Source: Enterococcus montenegrensis
GTDB taxonomy: Bacteria > Bacillota > Bacilli > Lactobacillales > Enterococcaceae
Assembly (NCBI RefSeq): GCF_029983095.1
Contig: NZ_CP120467.1
Span: 552,501 to 616,500, forward strand
Length of the DNA: 64,000 nucleotides
Direction: 5' to 3'
Positions 35,146 to 45,225 of the stretch are shown in pieces. The number at the start of each line of letters is the position of its first letter. Position 1 is the stretch's first letter. Both the position numbers and the translations under genes were made by a program. The notes under the pieces are model-generated. The model saw only the letters and a list, made by a program, of their open reading frames with translations. It was not told the origin of the DNA and ran no database searches.

Positions 35146-35805
35146 TTATTTTTTTCTTGGCAAGACGGTGATGCGGTAATTATCGAAGTAGCTCGCATCG
35201 CCCCTACATTGGGTAAAAGCAAAGATACCCATGATAAGCGCACCAATGGTATTGGTTAATAAATCGCCCATGGTATCCATTAAAGCCGCTCGGCCAACAA
35301 GATCAACACCACTAGCCCGGTAACGTTGTAAATTCATATCGCCAATGGTGTCACAAAGAAATTCCCAAAATTCCCAGAAAACACCGCAGACACCAGCAAA
35401 AGCAAAACCAAAAAGTAAAAACAACCAAGGGGAAACATCTTTACTTTGCGCCTTGTTTAGCGCAATAGCAGCAATGCCATAGCCAAGGGCAGTTAAAACC
35501 ATCGGGCTGATACTGTGGAGTAATTTGTCCCACCAACTGATATAGGCAATTAAGTGTAGACAAGTTCCTAAAAATACTGAAATTAATAAAAAGAACCAGT
35601 AAAAGATAACGATCATGGCTGGAATTTCAATGCGGAGAAACTTACGGCATAATTGCGGTAAATAAATCAGAATAATACCGGCAAGACATTCTACAAAGAC
35701 TACTGGGGAATCTGTTCGGGCTTTTGTCACCAGCTCAAAAAAGTTAAATGCTAAGACAAAAAGTCCAAAAGTCAGTAAACCCAGTTGGATTTTTTTAATA
35801 TTCAT
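35146..35805 (-). CDS. YjdF/DUF2238-like membrane protein
   Basis: A 219-aa integral membrane protein with about six helices. The conserved patterns WWDKLLHSISPM, GVFWEFWEFLCDTIG and LMDTMGDLLTNTIGALI match the DUF2238 (YjdF) family, whose function is unknown. The acidic and histidine residues inside membrane segments suggest an enzyme or ion binding. A GGAGG site precedes the ATG. It is a single-gene unit. Confidence 0.75.
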   Translation of the reverse strand: MNIKKIQLGLLTFGLFVLAFNFFELVTKARTDSPVVFVECLAGIILIYLPQLCRKFLRIEIPAMIVIFYWFFLLISVFLGTCLHLIAYISWWDKLLHSISPMVLTALGYGIAAIALNKAQSKDVSPWLFLLFGFAFAGVCGVFWEFWEFLCDTIGDMNLQRYRASGVDLVGRAALMDTMGDLLTNTIGALIMGIFAFTQCRGDASYFDNYRITVLPRKK

Positions 35806-35907
35806 AAACAGACCTCCAACAAAAGTGTCAACAGTAACTGTTGCAATAAGTGCTAAATTCAGTATACCAAAGATGCTGTGATTACTGAATTAAGAGCCAT
35901 TTTAAAG

Positions 35908-36714
35908 CTAGTTGAGCCAAGCTGTTAACTGATGGAAAACGTCAGTGACAGCTTCATTTTCTTCTTTTAAAAAGTCGTGGGGCAGGTAATAAACAGGAAC
36001 AAATTTACTGTCAGCGCTTTTTTTTGCGAGGGTCTTACTGTATCTAAAGGGCACCTCATTGTCGTTTGCACTAGCCGTGCTGAAAATCGGTGGCAGCTTG
36101 GTTAAATCAGCTTCCGTTAAGGTAAACAGTTTTTGATTTTCTTTTGTAATGCCATAGTACTGCGCTAACAAGTTGTGAGAAACACCATATAAATAAAGTA
36201 AAAAGCGTTTCATAAAAGGATCATCATAAACGGGTGTCGTTTGGTCAATATCTTCGATCATAGCTTCAGTAATGGTCTCACTACTTAGACTACGCGGTGT
36301 GTCAATAAAAGTTAAATCATAATAGCCATAAAAATTTATTAACTGCTGGGGCAAAGTGCGGTTTTCTTTTTGCAAAAAAGTTGTTAATAGCAGCATTAAA
36401 TAGCTCCCCGCAGAACGGCCGCAAAAACTAAAAGGGGCCCCTTTAATAATTGTTGTTTCTAATTCTTGCCAAGTTTGTTTTAATTGGGCAAAGATTTCAG
36501 CTAGGCTACTATTTGGTGCTAGTAAATAGTCAAAGCTAATAATTGTATAACCCCGTTGCAAAAAGACTTGGGCCAAATTTTCGGTCAAGTCGGCTTTACT
36601 GCCAAAAATTAGACCACCGCCGTGAAAATAAAGGATATAGCGAGGGGCCATTTTGGTTAAGGGCATAAAAATCGTGGCTTTACTGCCGCTAGTTAAGGTA
36701 ACTTGTTTTTTCAA
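35908..36714 (-). CDS. Alpha/beta hydrolase (HSL-type esterase)
   Basis: A 268-aa hydrolase without signal peptide. It has the oxyanion-hole motif YFHGGGLIFGS, the nucleophile elbow GRSAGS, an acid in SANDNEVPF and the catalytic histidine near LPHDFLKE. The substrate is probably a short-chain ester. Its start overlaps the end of the PucR-like gene by 26 nt, so the two are co-transcribed, and the esterase may belong to the same catabolic programme. Confidence 0.82.
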   Translation of the reverse strand: MKKQVTLTSGSKATIFMPLTKMAPRYILYFHGGGLIFGSKADLTENLAQVFLQRGYTIISFDYLLAPNSSLAEIFAQLKQTWQELETTIIKGAPFSFCGRSAGSYLMLLLTTFLQKENRTLPQQLINFYGYYDLTFIDTPRSLSSETITEAMIEDIDQTTPVYDDPFMKRFLLYLYGVSHNLLAQYYGITKENQKLFTLTEADLTKLPPIFSTASANDNEVPFRYSKTLAKKSADSKFVPVYYLPHDFLKEENEAVTDVFHQLTAWLN

Positions 36715-38284
36715 TTTTTTTTCTCCTTAATTTTAAGTGTAATAAGTAAGTGGCGATTTCAATATTCATCGTTTGCAAAGGATTGTTCAAGTCTAAAGCT
36801 AAAAGTTCTTGAATGCGATCGATACGGTAACGAATCGTTTTTGCATGTAAAAATAATACTTCTGAGGTTTGTTTGTAGTTGCGATTGGTTTTAAAAAAAG
36901 TAAACAGGGTATTGAATAATTCTGGTTGTCGCAGTTGTAAGTCAATGAGTTCAGGGGAAATTAAATCAGCGACTTCTGCGAGTTTTTCTTCTGAAATAAA
37001 ATAGCGAAAAATTCCCAAATCTTGAATATCTACGACGTTTGCAATGAGATATTCTTGATTAAAACGCAGTATATCCAAGCAGTCAATTAGAATTTCTTTG
37101 ATTGTTGCCACTGGTTTAATAGGACTTGTAGCAATTACCAAATGACAATTTTGACGTAAGGAATCAACTAGTTGTCGGCGAATTTCTTCTTTTGATAGAC
37201 GGCGCTGTTCATCTTTTAAATTATATAAAACTAGCGAATAGTTGTGATGTTCAAAAAATAAAGTATGGGTACGTAAACTGCGTAATTTATTTCGTAGCAT
37301 TCGTTTTTCTTCTGTTGGTAAATCTTTTGTGGCAAAGGCCACGCCTTGATAGTAAGGATAGTAGTCCATTTTAGCTTCTTTTAGCAGGCTTTTTACTTCA
37401 TCTAAATTGTTAGGGGTATTTTGTAAAATGGCATCCGCTAAGTTATTTAAGCGGGTGTAACGGTCTTTTTTAATCAGAAAATCCATTTGCAGTTTTTCTT
37501 GAATAACATCAATTAAGTTTTCGATGATCATCAAATCGGTTTCCTTTAGACCAACTTCACCTTCGTGAACTAAAAGAGTACATTCGCTACTAAAATTGTT
37601 GGCGATATTGGTTTCAAGAGCAAAATATTCTTTACTCTCACTATGGGAAAATAAAGTTAACAATTCATAGTGGTTTTTACTAAATTCTCCAATTGGCATT
37701 TTGACGCGTTTGGTGACCACTAACTCGTGAGGAAGCGTCCCAAAGCGCAACGTCAATTTTTGTTCTGGCAAGAGTAAAAGACAATCTTTTTGAATCATAT
37801 GATAAAACTCCGTCATGATTTGTTCATAAGAAGAAAAGTTCCGGGTCAATCGGTTAAAACGTTGTCGGACTTCATAATATGTTTTTAAAACATGCGATTG
37901 ATGATTCAAAATGGGCTGATAAATTGCCAAAACAATTTGTTCATAGGTAACATCTTTTTTTACTTTAATTAAGGGGAGTTGATATTTTCCACAAAACGAT
38001 AAAAGCCATTCCGGTACGCGGTTAATTAAGCGTTCGACTTTGACCACCATACCGCTGACGCCAATTCCCCGCATTTTTTGAAAAAAGTCTTCAATTTCAG
38101 CTAGTTCCATGTTTTCAAAGGCATAAAGGGAAGTTAAGATCAGCTGATTTTTTCGACTCCACTTCTCAATATCCAACGCTTCTAAAATCATCACCGATTC
38201 AATTTCATTTTCTAAACCGATTTCTCCGGTTAACAACTGACTGTTTTGAAATATTTCTAACCGCAATAATTCATATATTCTCAT
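36689..38284 (-). CDS. PucR family transcriptional activator
   Basis: A 531-aa regulator. The N-terminal region (about 10-125) is a PucR-type sensor domain, the middle is a poorly conserved linker or GGDEF-like fold, and the C-terminal HTH_30 domain (KTNRNYKQTSEVLFLHAKTIRYRIDRIQELL, seen in part as LHAKTIRYRIDRI) binds DNA. PucR proteins activate purine-degradation or related nitrogen genes. It is divergent from the fdrA-like gene with a 210-bp gap, so that operon is its probable target. Confidence 0.87.
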   Translation of the reverse strand: MRIYELLRLEIFQNSQLLTGEIGLENEIESVMILEALDIEKWSRKNQLILTSLYAFENMELAEIEDFFQKMRGIGVSGMVVKVERLINRVPEWLLSFCGKYQLPLIKVKKDVTYEQIVLAIYQPILNHQSHVLKTYYEVRQRFNRLTRNFSSYEQIMTEFYHMIQKDCLLLLPEQKLTLRFGTLPHELVVTKRVKMPIGEFSKNHYELLTLFSHSESKEYFALETNIANNFSSECTLLVHEGEVGLKETDLMIIENLIDVIQEKLQMDFLIKKDRYTRLNNLADAILQNTPNNLDEVKSLLKEAKMDYYPYYQGVAFATKDLPTEEKRMLRNKLRSLRTHTLFFEHHNYSLVLYNLKDEQRRLSKEEIRRQLVDSLRQNCHLVIATSPIKPVATIKEILIDCLDILRFNQEYLIANVVDIQDLGIFRYFISEEKLAEVADLISPELIDLQLRQPELFNTLFTFFKTNRNYKQTSEVLFLHAKTIRYRIDRIQELLALDLNNPLQTMNIEIATYLLHLKLRRKKIEKTSYLN

Positions 38285-38346
38285 TTTATTCTCCTTTTTT
38301 ACGCTTTTGGATAAAAAATATGTAAAATTTTTGGAATATTATCAAG

Positions 38347-38360
38347 TGTAAACGCAATCA
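38347..38360 (+). promoter_or_regulatory. cre site (CcpA operator) ahead of the fdrA-like operon
   Basis: TGTAAACGCAATCA fits the cre consensus TGNAANCGNNNNCA at every fixed position. It lies in the divergent gap between the PucR-like and fdrA-like genes, suggesting carbon catabolite control of this locus. Confidence 0.7.
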
Positions 38361-38494
38361 ATAAAAAATACAATAAGAGTGTAAAGAAAATCAGGAATAA
38401 ATAAACATCAGTTTTGACGTCAGCTGATTTAAATTGACTGGTTTTAATAAGTGAAATTTCTCAGGAGATTTTTTTGAAAACAAGGAGGAATAGT

Positions 38495-41400
38495 ATGTTA
38501 CAAACGGTGATTTTGAAAAATAATTATCAAGACTCAATCAATCTCATGCTATTAACAAATAAAATTAATGATTTACCAAATGTCAGCATGAGCCAAATTA
38601 TGATGGGGACAGATGCAAATAAAGATATTTTACAAAATACGAATCTGTTAACGTCACAAGCTCAAAGTGCTTCACCAAATGACTTAATGATAGTCGTCGA
38701 TAGTGAAGACGGAGAAATTATGGCAGAAGTGCTGCCGGCTGTTCACGCTTTTTTAGATGACTTATCCACCAAAAGTGAAACGACTGAAAATAAAACGGCC
38801 ACTTCTTGGGAAGAGGCATTAACACAATTGCCAGATGCTAATATGGCGTTGTTTAGTATTCCTGGTGAATATGGCGCGCCTGAGATGGAAAAAGCGTTAA
38901 AAGAAGGTCTGCATGTCTTTTCATTTACTGATAATGTTTCTTTGGAAGACGAGGTGCGTTTGAAAAATTTGGCCCACGAAAAAGGCTTACTTATGATGGG
39001 GCCAGATTGTGGTACAGGGATTATATCTAGTATCCCGATTGCATTTACGAATGTTGTTTCTCCGGGGAATATCGGTGTTGTGGGTGCTTCTGGTACGGGT
39101 ATCCAAGAAGTGACAACTATTATTGATCGGCTAGGAAATGGCGTCGTTCACGCTATTGGAACGGGCGGTCGCGATTTAAGTGATAAGGTTGGTGCAACTA
39201 CGGTAAAAGATGCCATTGTGGCTTTAGAAAATCACGAACCGACTGATGTGATTTGCGTAATCTCTAAGCCACCTGCAAAAGAAGTGCGCAATGAAGTGGT
39301 GCAATTGTTACAAAGTGTCTCAAAACCAGTTGTCGCGATTTTTCTAGGAGAAAAACCCACCGCTCATGAAGGGAAAGTTTATTTAGCACATACATTAGAA
39401 GAGACCGCAAAAATTGCGATTGATTTAGCTAATGAAAAACCAATCCAAAAAAATTATTTTGAAGCGATGGCAAAACCAGCTGTACCTGTCTTGTCTACTG
39501 ATAAAGTGGTGAAAGGTTTATACTCTGGCGGGACATTGGCAGCAGAAGCGGGCATGATGATTTCAGAAGCATTAGGTTTGGAGGGGTTAATAAAGCAAGC
39601 AGGCTATATTTTAAAATCCAATGGTTATGATGTGATTGACTTAGGTGATGATATATATACCCAAGGAAAGCCACATCCGATGATTGATCCTGAAGTGCGA
39701 ATTCAAAAAATCCATGAATATGGTGCGCAAAAAGAAACTGGCATTATTTTATTTGATGTTGTTTTGGGTTATGGTGCACACGAAGATATGGCGGGCGCGT
39801 TGTTGCCAGCGATAAAAGAAGAATTAGCAAAAGCGCAAAATGAAGGACGTACGCTTTATTTTGTTGCAACGGTTGTGGGTACGAGAAAAGATCCACAAAA
39901 CTATGATGAAACAGTGAAACGCTTAGAAGAAGCGGGCATTTATGTCGCCGAAAGTAACGCGAAAGCTGTGCAATTGGCATTATTACTAAAGGGCATCACA
40001 ATTTCTGAAGCAGATAAAGAAGTCGTAGCTTATTCAGGTGAAAAAGTTGCGATTCCCCAGGCAAGTCAAGCCGTCATGGAGTTATTAAGCACGAAGCCAC
40101 GAATTATTAATGTGGGACTGCAAAGCTTCAACGATTCGATTACAGATTACGGGGGGAAATCGGTTCAATTTAATTGGCGTCCCCGTGCGAGTGGTAATAA
40201 AAAAATGATTAAAATTTTAAGTGCATTAGAAGACCATGCAGCAGAAATACAGGCTGAAAATGACAAAGTAATTGAAAAAATTAAGAATTCACAACCATTT
40301 TTAGTTGATGTACGACCAGCCAAAGAAGTTATTCAAGAATTAAATGAAGCACAAAAAACCTTGTTACATGCCGGTCCACCGATTACTTATGGGCAAATGA
40401 CTGGACCGATGAAAGGATCATGCATTGGTGCGGCTTTATTTGAAGGCTGGGCCAAAGATGAAACACAGGCAAAACAAATGTTGGAAAATGGCGAAGTTCG
40501 TTTTATTCCATGCCATCATGTTCACGCAGTCGGGCCAATGGGGGGGATTACTTCTGGCAATATGCCGGTGGTTGTTATTGAAAATCGTTTAGATGGTACA
40601 AATGCATACTGTACGATGAATGAAGGTATCGGCAAAGTATTGCGGTTTGGTGCTTACTCACAAGAAGTGGTCGATCGCCTGCATTGGATGAAAGACATTT
40701 TGGGCCCAACAATTGCTAAAGCTTTAAAACAAACTCAAGAAGGCATTAATCTAAACGTTTTAATTGCACGTTCCATTACGATGGGAGATGAATTCCACCA
40801 ACGAAATATTGCGGCTTCTGCTAATTTTCTAAAAGAGGTAGCGCCACTAATCGTTAAACTACAAATGGACGAAAAAGAAAAATACGACGTCATTAAATTC
40901 TTAGCTGATACGGATCAATTTTTCTTAAATATTATGATGGCGACAGGTAAAGCAATTGTAGATACTGCGCGTAAAGATACTAAAGGGACAATTGTCACGA
41001 CCATGACACGTAATGGTGTTGATTTTGGTGTTCGCATTGCTCAAACCGGTGATGATTGGTACACAGCACCTGTTAATACACCAAAAGGATTATACTTCAC
41101 CGGTTTTACAGAAGAAGATGGTAATCCCGATATCGGCGATAGTGCTATTACTGAAACGGTTGGGGTTGGAGCGATGGCAATGGTGGCCGCACCAGGAGTG
41201 ACACGATTTGTTGGCGCTGGTGGTTTTCAAGATGCTTTGGATATTTCCAATGAAATGGAGCAAATTTGTCAAACGCATAATCCGACTTGGACAATTCCAA
41301 CTTGGGATTTTAAAGGTACTTGTTTGGGAATTGATATTCGCAAAGTTGTTGAAACGGGAATTACACCAATTATTAATACCGGTATCGCGCATAAAAAAGC

Positions 41401-41503
41401 CGGTGTTGGACAAGTCGGTGCCGGTACAGTTAGAGCACCTTTAGGCTGTTTTGAAAAAGCATTAGAGGCTTATGCTAAAGTGTGGGATATTCATGTTGAC
41501 TAA
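38495..41503 (+). CDS. fdrA: Fused FdrA (AllF) - DUF1116 (AllG) protein, oxamate carbamoyltransferase-like
   Basis: A 1002-aa fusion. Residues 1 to about 520 are FdrA-like with two succinyl-CoA-synthetase-type domains: the CoA-binding GVVGASGTGIQEVTTII region and a phospho-histidine-like loop near YSGGTLAAEAG. From about 535 on it matches DUF1116 (YlbE) with AGPPITYGQMTGPMKG, CHHVHAVGPMGG and GAGGFQDALD. In E. coli these are separate genes whose products with YlbF form oxamate carbamoyltransferase (AllFGH), which makes carbamoyl phosphate at the end of allantoin breakdown. The AAGGAGG site supports the ATG at 38495 over a TTG 21 nt earlier. No allantoinase or ureidoglycolate genes are in view, so the true substrate may differ. 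Confidence 0.87.
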   Translation: MLQTVILKNNYQDSINLMLLTNKINDLPNVSMSQIMMGTDANKDILQNTNLLTSQAQSASPNDLMIVVDSEDGEIMAEVLPAVHAFLDDLSTKSETTENKTATSWEEALTQLPDANMALFSIPGEYGAPEMEKALKEGLHVFSFTDNVSLEDEVRLKNLAHEKGLLMMGPDCGTGIISSIPIAFTNVVSPGNIGVVGASGTGIQEVTTIIDRLGNGVVHAIGTGGRDLSDKVGATTVKDAIVALENHEPTDVICVISKPPAKEVRNEVVQLLQSVSKPVVAIFLGEKPTAHEGKVYLAHTLEETAKIAIDLANEKPIQKNYFEAMAKPAVPVLSTDKVVKGLYSGGTLAAEAGMMISEALGLEGLIKQAGYILKSNGYDVIDLGDDIYTQGKPHPMIDPEVRIQKIHEYGAQKETGIILFDVVLGYGAHEDMAGALLPAIKEELAKAQNEGRTLYFVATVVGTRKDPQNYDETVKRLEEAGIYVAESNAKAVQLALLLKGITISEADKEVVAYSGEKVAIPQASQAVMELLSTKPRIINVGLQSFNDSITDYGGKSVQFNWRPRASGNKKMIKILSALEDHAAEIQAENDKVIEKIKNSQPFLVDVRPAKEVIQELNEAQKTLLHAGPPITYGQMTGPMKGSCIGAALFEGWAKDETQAKQMLENGEVRFIPCHHVHAVGPMGGITSGNMPVVVIENRLDGTNAYCTMNEGIGKVLRFGAYSQEVVDRLHWMKDILGPTIAKALKQTQEGINLNVLIARSITMGDEFHQRNIAASANFLKEVAPLIVKLQMDEKEKYDVIKFLADTDQFFLNIMMATGKAIVDTARKDTKGTIVTTMTRNGVDFGVRIAQTGDDWYTAPVNTPKGLYFTGFTEEDGNPDIGDSAITETVGVGAMAMVAAPGVTRFVGAGGFQDALDISNEMEQICQTHNPTWTIPTWDFKGTCLGIDIRKVVETGITPIINTGIAHKKAGVGQVGAGTVRAPLGCFEKALEAYAKVWDIHVD

Positions 41504-42308
41504 AATTGTTATTAGTGATTACCTCTTGCCTTTGGAAAAATTTGGCGTAATTGGATCGGTGCACAGCGTTTTTGAGCATTCTTTTAATCTCAAAGTTGGT
41601 GAAGCCTTAATTAATGTGGCCAATTATCATGAATATCTCTCTTGCTTTGGTTTGTTTGTTCCAACAGAAATGTTTGCAGCATTAAAACCTTATGTCAAAC
41701 AAGGAGATCCCGTTAAAATAAAAAATGACCGCATTGTTTTTTATAATCAAATGCAAGTTAAAACCTTACCTCTCATAGATTACACAAGTGTTTCTTTAAA
41801 AGTGTCTGCTACACATCTGGAAAAAGAGCCGCTGCAATTTTTGCAGCAGCTCTTAGTAGCAGCCGATTTGGAAGAAAAAATTGGTATCCAAAAAGACGTA
41901 AATTTTATAGCTGTTAAAAATCAATTGTTGCAGCCAGAACAAGCAAATTGGGAGGCGGTAACTAAATTTCTAATTGGTCGTGGGCAAGGGTTAACCCCAA
42001 GTGGGGATGATATTTTAGTTGCTTATGCTTTTATTGCCCGTATTTTAGGAAAACCTTACGCCACAGATCTAGTAGCTAAATTGGCTAAACAAAAAGGACG
42101 CACGACAGATATTAGTTGGGCTTATATAAAAAGTTGTGAGACAGGTTACGTTAACTCGTTGATTTATCAATTGTATCAAGACTTAAAAAAACAGCGCAAA
42201 GAAAATTTAGCTCAAGATATTCAAAATATTATGGCAATTGGACACACATCGGGAAAAGATATGTGTTATGGCATTTATCTTGGGATAACTGCAGTTTTAA
42301 ATACTTAA
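41493..42308 (+). CDS. DUF2877 protein (AllH/YlbF-like)
   Basis: A 271-aa protein with the DUF2877 signature GRGQGLTPSGDDILVA near residue 165 and DISWAYIKS and GHTSGKDMCYGI later. In E. coli the relative AllH is the third subunit of oxamate carbamoyltransferase. The ATG lies inside the end of the fused FdrA-DUF1116 gene (11-nt overlap), consistent with tight coupling and a shared complex. An in-frame ATG at 41472 is less likely. Confidence 0.87.
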   Translation: MLTKIVISDYLLPLEKFGVIGSVHSVFEHSFNLKVGEALINVANYHEYLSCFGLFVPTEMFAALKPYVKQGDPVKIKNDRIVFYNQMQVKTLPLIDYTSVSLKVSATHLEKEPLQFLQQLLVAADLEEKIGIQKDVNFIAVKNQLLQPEQANWEAVTKFLIGRGQGLTPSGDDILVAYAFIARILGKPYATDLVAKLAKQKGRTTDISWAYIKSCETGYVNSLIYQLYQDLKKQRKENLAQDIQNIMAIGHTSGKDMCYGIYLGITAVLNT

Positions 42309-42332
42309 ATTTTTGAAAAAAGGAGCAAGACT

Positions 42333-43571
42333 ATGGAATCTTCCAAACAAGCAGTAAAAGTGAGCAATAATTATTGGATTAAAGTTGTCGCCTTGTTTTT
42401 TGTTGGCTGGATTTTAATGTATGCCACCCGAACGATTTTCAATCCAATTATGGGAATTATTGGTGAAAATTTTGGTTTAAGTAATACCCAATTAGGGTTA
42501 GCCAATTCTATTTTCTTTTTGACCTATGCAATTGCACAAGTACCATTTGGGGTTATTGGCGATAAAATTGGTCGTAAATTAGTGATTACGATTGGTTTTC
42601 TAATTATGGGTGTCATGACGTATTTTAGTGGGCTAGCAACAACCTTTGTCATGTTTTTAATTATTCGGGCAATGGCTGGTATTGGTCAAGGTGCGTATTA
42701 TGGTCCACAATATGCTCTATCAACAGAATCTATTCCTAAAAGTAAACTAACATTAGGGACGGCTATTATTAACAGTGGGATGGCCTTTGGGACTTCAGGT
42801 GGCTACTTACTTTCCAGTAAATTGGTGTTGGAAAATGGGGAACATTGGAGTAAACCTTTCTTCATTATGGCGGTACCGACGATTATTGTTGCCATTTTAT
42901 TTTACACATTATTAAAAGAAAAGGTTATTCGTCCAGAAGATGAAGCGAAAAAAGTGGCAGCAAATCCTACTGAAAATAAAGTTTCTTTTAAATCAATTAT
43001 TTCCAACAAAAACTTACTGGCTGCATTCATTTTATGTTTCACAAGCATTTATGCCAATTTTGTTATTATTACCTGGTTGCCATCTTTTCTAATTGCTGAA
43101 CGGGGTTTTGCTGGCACGAGCGTAGGTTTTATTTCTTCATTAGTACCGTGGGCGTCAATTCCTGGAGCGTTGATTTTTGCACGTATTGCCGATAAATCTG
43201 GCAGTACCAAAAAATTAGTGTATTTACTTGTGCCATTAGCCATTCTATCAGTCTTTTCAATTGCGTTTGTAACCAATCGTACACTATTAATTGCGGTGTT
43301 AATTTTATACGGGTTGACTGGGAAATTGGCTCTTGATCCAATCGTTGTAGCTTACGTGACAAAAAACGCACCAAAAGGTTCCTTGTCGACTACTTTAAGT
43401 GCGTATAACTTTATTGGAATGTCTGGATCCATTTTAGCACCTTATATTACCGGCTTTTTAGCAGACACCGTTGGTTCTATGAAAATCGGTTTTTATCTTG
43501 CTTGTGTTTTACAAGTGATTGGTTTACTCGTTTTTGCAGTTTTAGCAAAAGATACAAAGGAAGAAGCATAG
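42333..43571 (+). CDS. MFS transporter of the oxamate-like locus
   Basis: A 412-aa major facilitator with 12 predicted helices. The loop 2-3 motif GDKIGRKLVI and the helix 1 segment YATRTIFNPIMGIIGENFGLS resemble organic-anion symporters. It follows the DUF2877 gene by 24 nt behind AAGGAGC, so it probably imports the substrate or exports the product of the pathway. It ends near a long inverted repeat. Confidence 0.85.
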   Translation: MESSKQAVKVSNNYWIKVVALFFVGWILMYATRTIFNPIMGIIGENFGLSNTQLGLANSIFFLTYAIAQVPFGVIGDKIGRKLVITIGFLIMGVMTYFSGLATTFVMFLIIRAMAGIGQGAYYGPQYALSTESIPKSKLTLGTAIINSGMAFGTSGGYLLSSKLVLENGEHWSKPFFIMAVPTIIVAILFYTLLKEKVIRPEDEAKKVAANPTENKVSFKSIISNKNLLAAFILCFTSIYANFVIITWLPSFLIAERGFAGTSVGFISSLVPWASIPGALIFARIADKSGSTKKLVYLLVPLAILSVFSIAFVTNRTLLIAVLILYGLTGKLALDPIVVAYVTKNAPKGSLSTTLSAYNFIGMSGSILAPYITGFLADTVGSMKIGFYLACVLQVIGLLVFAVLAKDTKEEA

Positions 43572-43577
43572 TTTTTA

Positions 43578-43650
43578 ATAGCTGTGGTCGGAGCTAAAAT
43601 AAGACGATTTTGATTTATAAAAACAATTTCAACTACCACAGCTATTATTT
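43578..43650 (+). terminator. Long-loop inverted repeat after the MFS gene
   Basis: AATAGCTGTGGT and its exact complement ACCACAGCTATT flank 45 nt, followed by a T-rich stretch. A second shorter repeat (ATAAGACGAT with ATCGTCTTAT) overlaps it. It may end or attenuate transcription into the next transporter gene. Confidence 0.55.
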
Positions 43651-43731
43651 TAATCGCAGCGCTATCGTCTTATGATTGCGGGGAAAAACTAAAGATGGCG
43701 GGCGATCATTACAGTTATAGAGGTGAGGAAA

Positions 43732-44955
43732 ATGACAAAAAAATTCTCCATGATCACCCAAATATTGATTGCTGTCGTTTTAGGTTTGGCATTTGGTTTG
43801 TTTATACCAGAATGGGCCCACTACTTAAAAATTATTGGCGATATCTTCTTAAAGTTGATGCAGATGGCAATACCAGTTTTGGTTTTAGGTCAAATTATTC
43901 AAGCAGTTGGCAGCATTAAGCCAAAAGAGTTAACGAGTTTAGGTATTCGCACGGTTATAGATTTTGGTGTGTCATCACTATTGGCAGCTAGCTGGGGTAT
44001 TTTCATTGCAGTTTTGTTTAACCCCGGCTATGGTGTGGATATGACCGCCTCTTTAGGTCAAGGAATTAAAGAGCAGGAAATTTCTTTAAGTCAAACAATC
44101 AGTGACTTTTTCTCGAAAAATATTTTTGCTTCTTTGGCAGAAGGTTCTATTATTCAAATTATCGTATTTGCTTTATTTTTTGGCTTAGCTCTCAGCAAAT
44201 TTATGCAAAAAAAACCAACCTCATCCTTATTCCAGATTATTGTAGATTTTAATGAAGTCATTATTAACATTATTTATTATGTGATGATTTTTGCTCCAAT
44301 CGGGATTTTTTCCCTAATTGCTTCTACTATTAGTGAGTTGGGGATTAAGATTATATTGCCGCTAATGAAGTATTTGTTAGTCTATGGTTTAAGTACATTC
44401 CTGTTTTTAGGTTTATGGATAATCGTAATCGCCCTTTATGGCAAGTTAAATCCATGGCGGCTGGTTTTGAATATGAAAAATATGTCGGTGATGGCGCTTG
44501 CGACGACGTCTTCAGCGATTACACTACCAATTGCGATGGAAGAATCCCGGCATAAATTAGGGTTAAGCAATCGTATTACCAATTTAGTTTTACCTTTGGG
44601 GATGTCATTAAACAGTAATGGTTCGGCTATGCACATGGCGATTACCGTTATGACAATTGCCCAAATGTATCAAATGGATTTTTCGATTGAGAAAATGTTT
44701 TATCTGGCGATAACAGCAACGTTTGTTTCCTTAGCAAATGCTGTGGTACCAGGAGCAGGCCTTGTTTCGCTGGCGATTATTGTACCTCAAATGGGTCTAC
44801 CTATTGAAAGTATTGCAATATTTGCTGGGGTAGAATGGTTTGTGGGAATGCTTCGGACGATTTTAAATGTAAATTCAGATGTTTATTCAGCGATTGTAGT
44901 AGCAAAGTCTGTCAATGAAATTGACTATGACATTTTCAATCAAACAAAAAGTTAG
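43732..44955 (+). CDS. Dicarboxylate/amino acid:cation symporter (DAACS family)
   Basis: A 407-aa GltP-like transporter. The family hairpin serine-rich motif is ATTSSAITLPIAMEES and the substrate/cation site is LPLGMSLNSNGSAMHM (an NMDGT equivalent). It should take up an acidic amino acid or dicarboxylate with sodium or protons. A GTG at 43723 is in frame, but GAGGTGAGG is spaced for the ATG at 43732. It lies downstream of the MFS gene and ends in its own terminator. Confidence 0.87.
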   Translation: MTKKFSMITQILIAVVLGLAFGLFIPEWAHYLKIIGDIFLKLMQMAIPVLVLGQIIQAVGSIKPKELTSLGIRTVIDFGVSSLLAASWGIFIAVLFNPGYGVDMTASLGQGIKEQEISLSQTISDFFSKNIFASLAEGSIIQIIVFALFFGLALSKFMQKKPTSSLFQIIVDFNEVIINIIYYVMIFAPIGIFSLIASTISELGIKIILPLMKYLLVYGLSTFLFLGLWIIVIALYGKLNPWRLVLNMKNMSVMALATTSSAITLPIAMEESRHKLGLSNRITNLVLPLGMSLNSNGSAMHMAITVMTIAQMYQMDFSIEKMFYLAITATFVSLANAVVPGAGLVSLAIIVPQMGLPIESIAIFAGVEWFVGMLRTILNVNSDVYSAIVVAKSVNEIDYDIFNQTKS

Positions 44956-44959
44956 TCTA

Positions 44960-44995
44960 GGAGGTGGGAGAAAATTTTTGTCCCACCTCTTTCTT
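44960..44995 (+). terminator. Terminator after the DAACS gene
   Basis: GAGGTGGGA and TCCCACCTC form a strong stem followed by a T-rich tract, 5 nt after the stop codon. The remaining gap to 45225 is AT-rich with no clear feature. Confidence 0.85.
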
Positions 44996-45225
44996 TTGAA
45001 TAAACGGCGTTTAAGATATAACATTGTTAGCAATAGTCGACTGAGGAGCTGGAATCATATCTACTTGATCTTGAAGCTGAACACTTCTATCAAGCTCTTT
45101 TTTATTATGAGGACAAATAGGCTGTATTTACCTTTTTACGCCACTGGTTTTTTAATGTTCTTGTGATACTATAGAAAAATATGTAAAGAAGCTTTTTTTA
45201 CTATTTTTTGAAGGGAAGAAAAGAA

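Noticed and set aside
39744-39980. Minus-strand frame inside the fdrA-like gene
   Set aside because: It is antisense to a strongly conserved region of the fusion and has no ribosome site. Chance frame.
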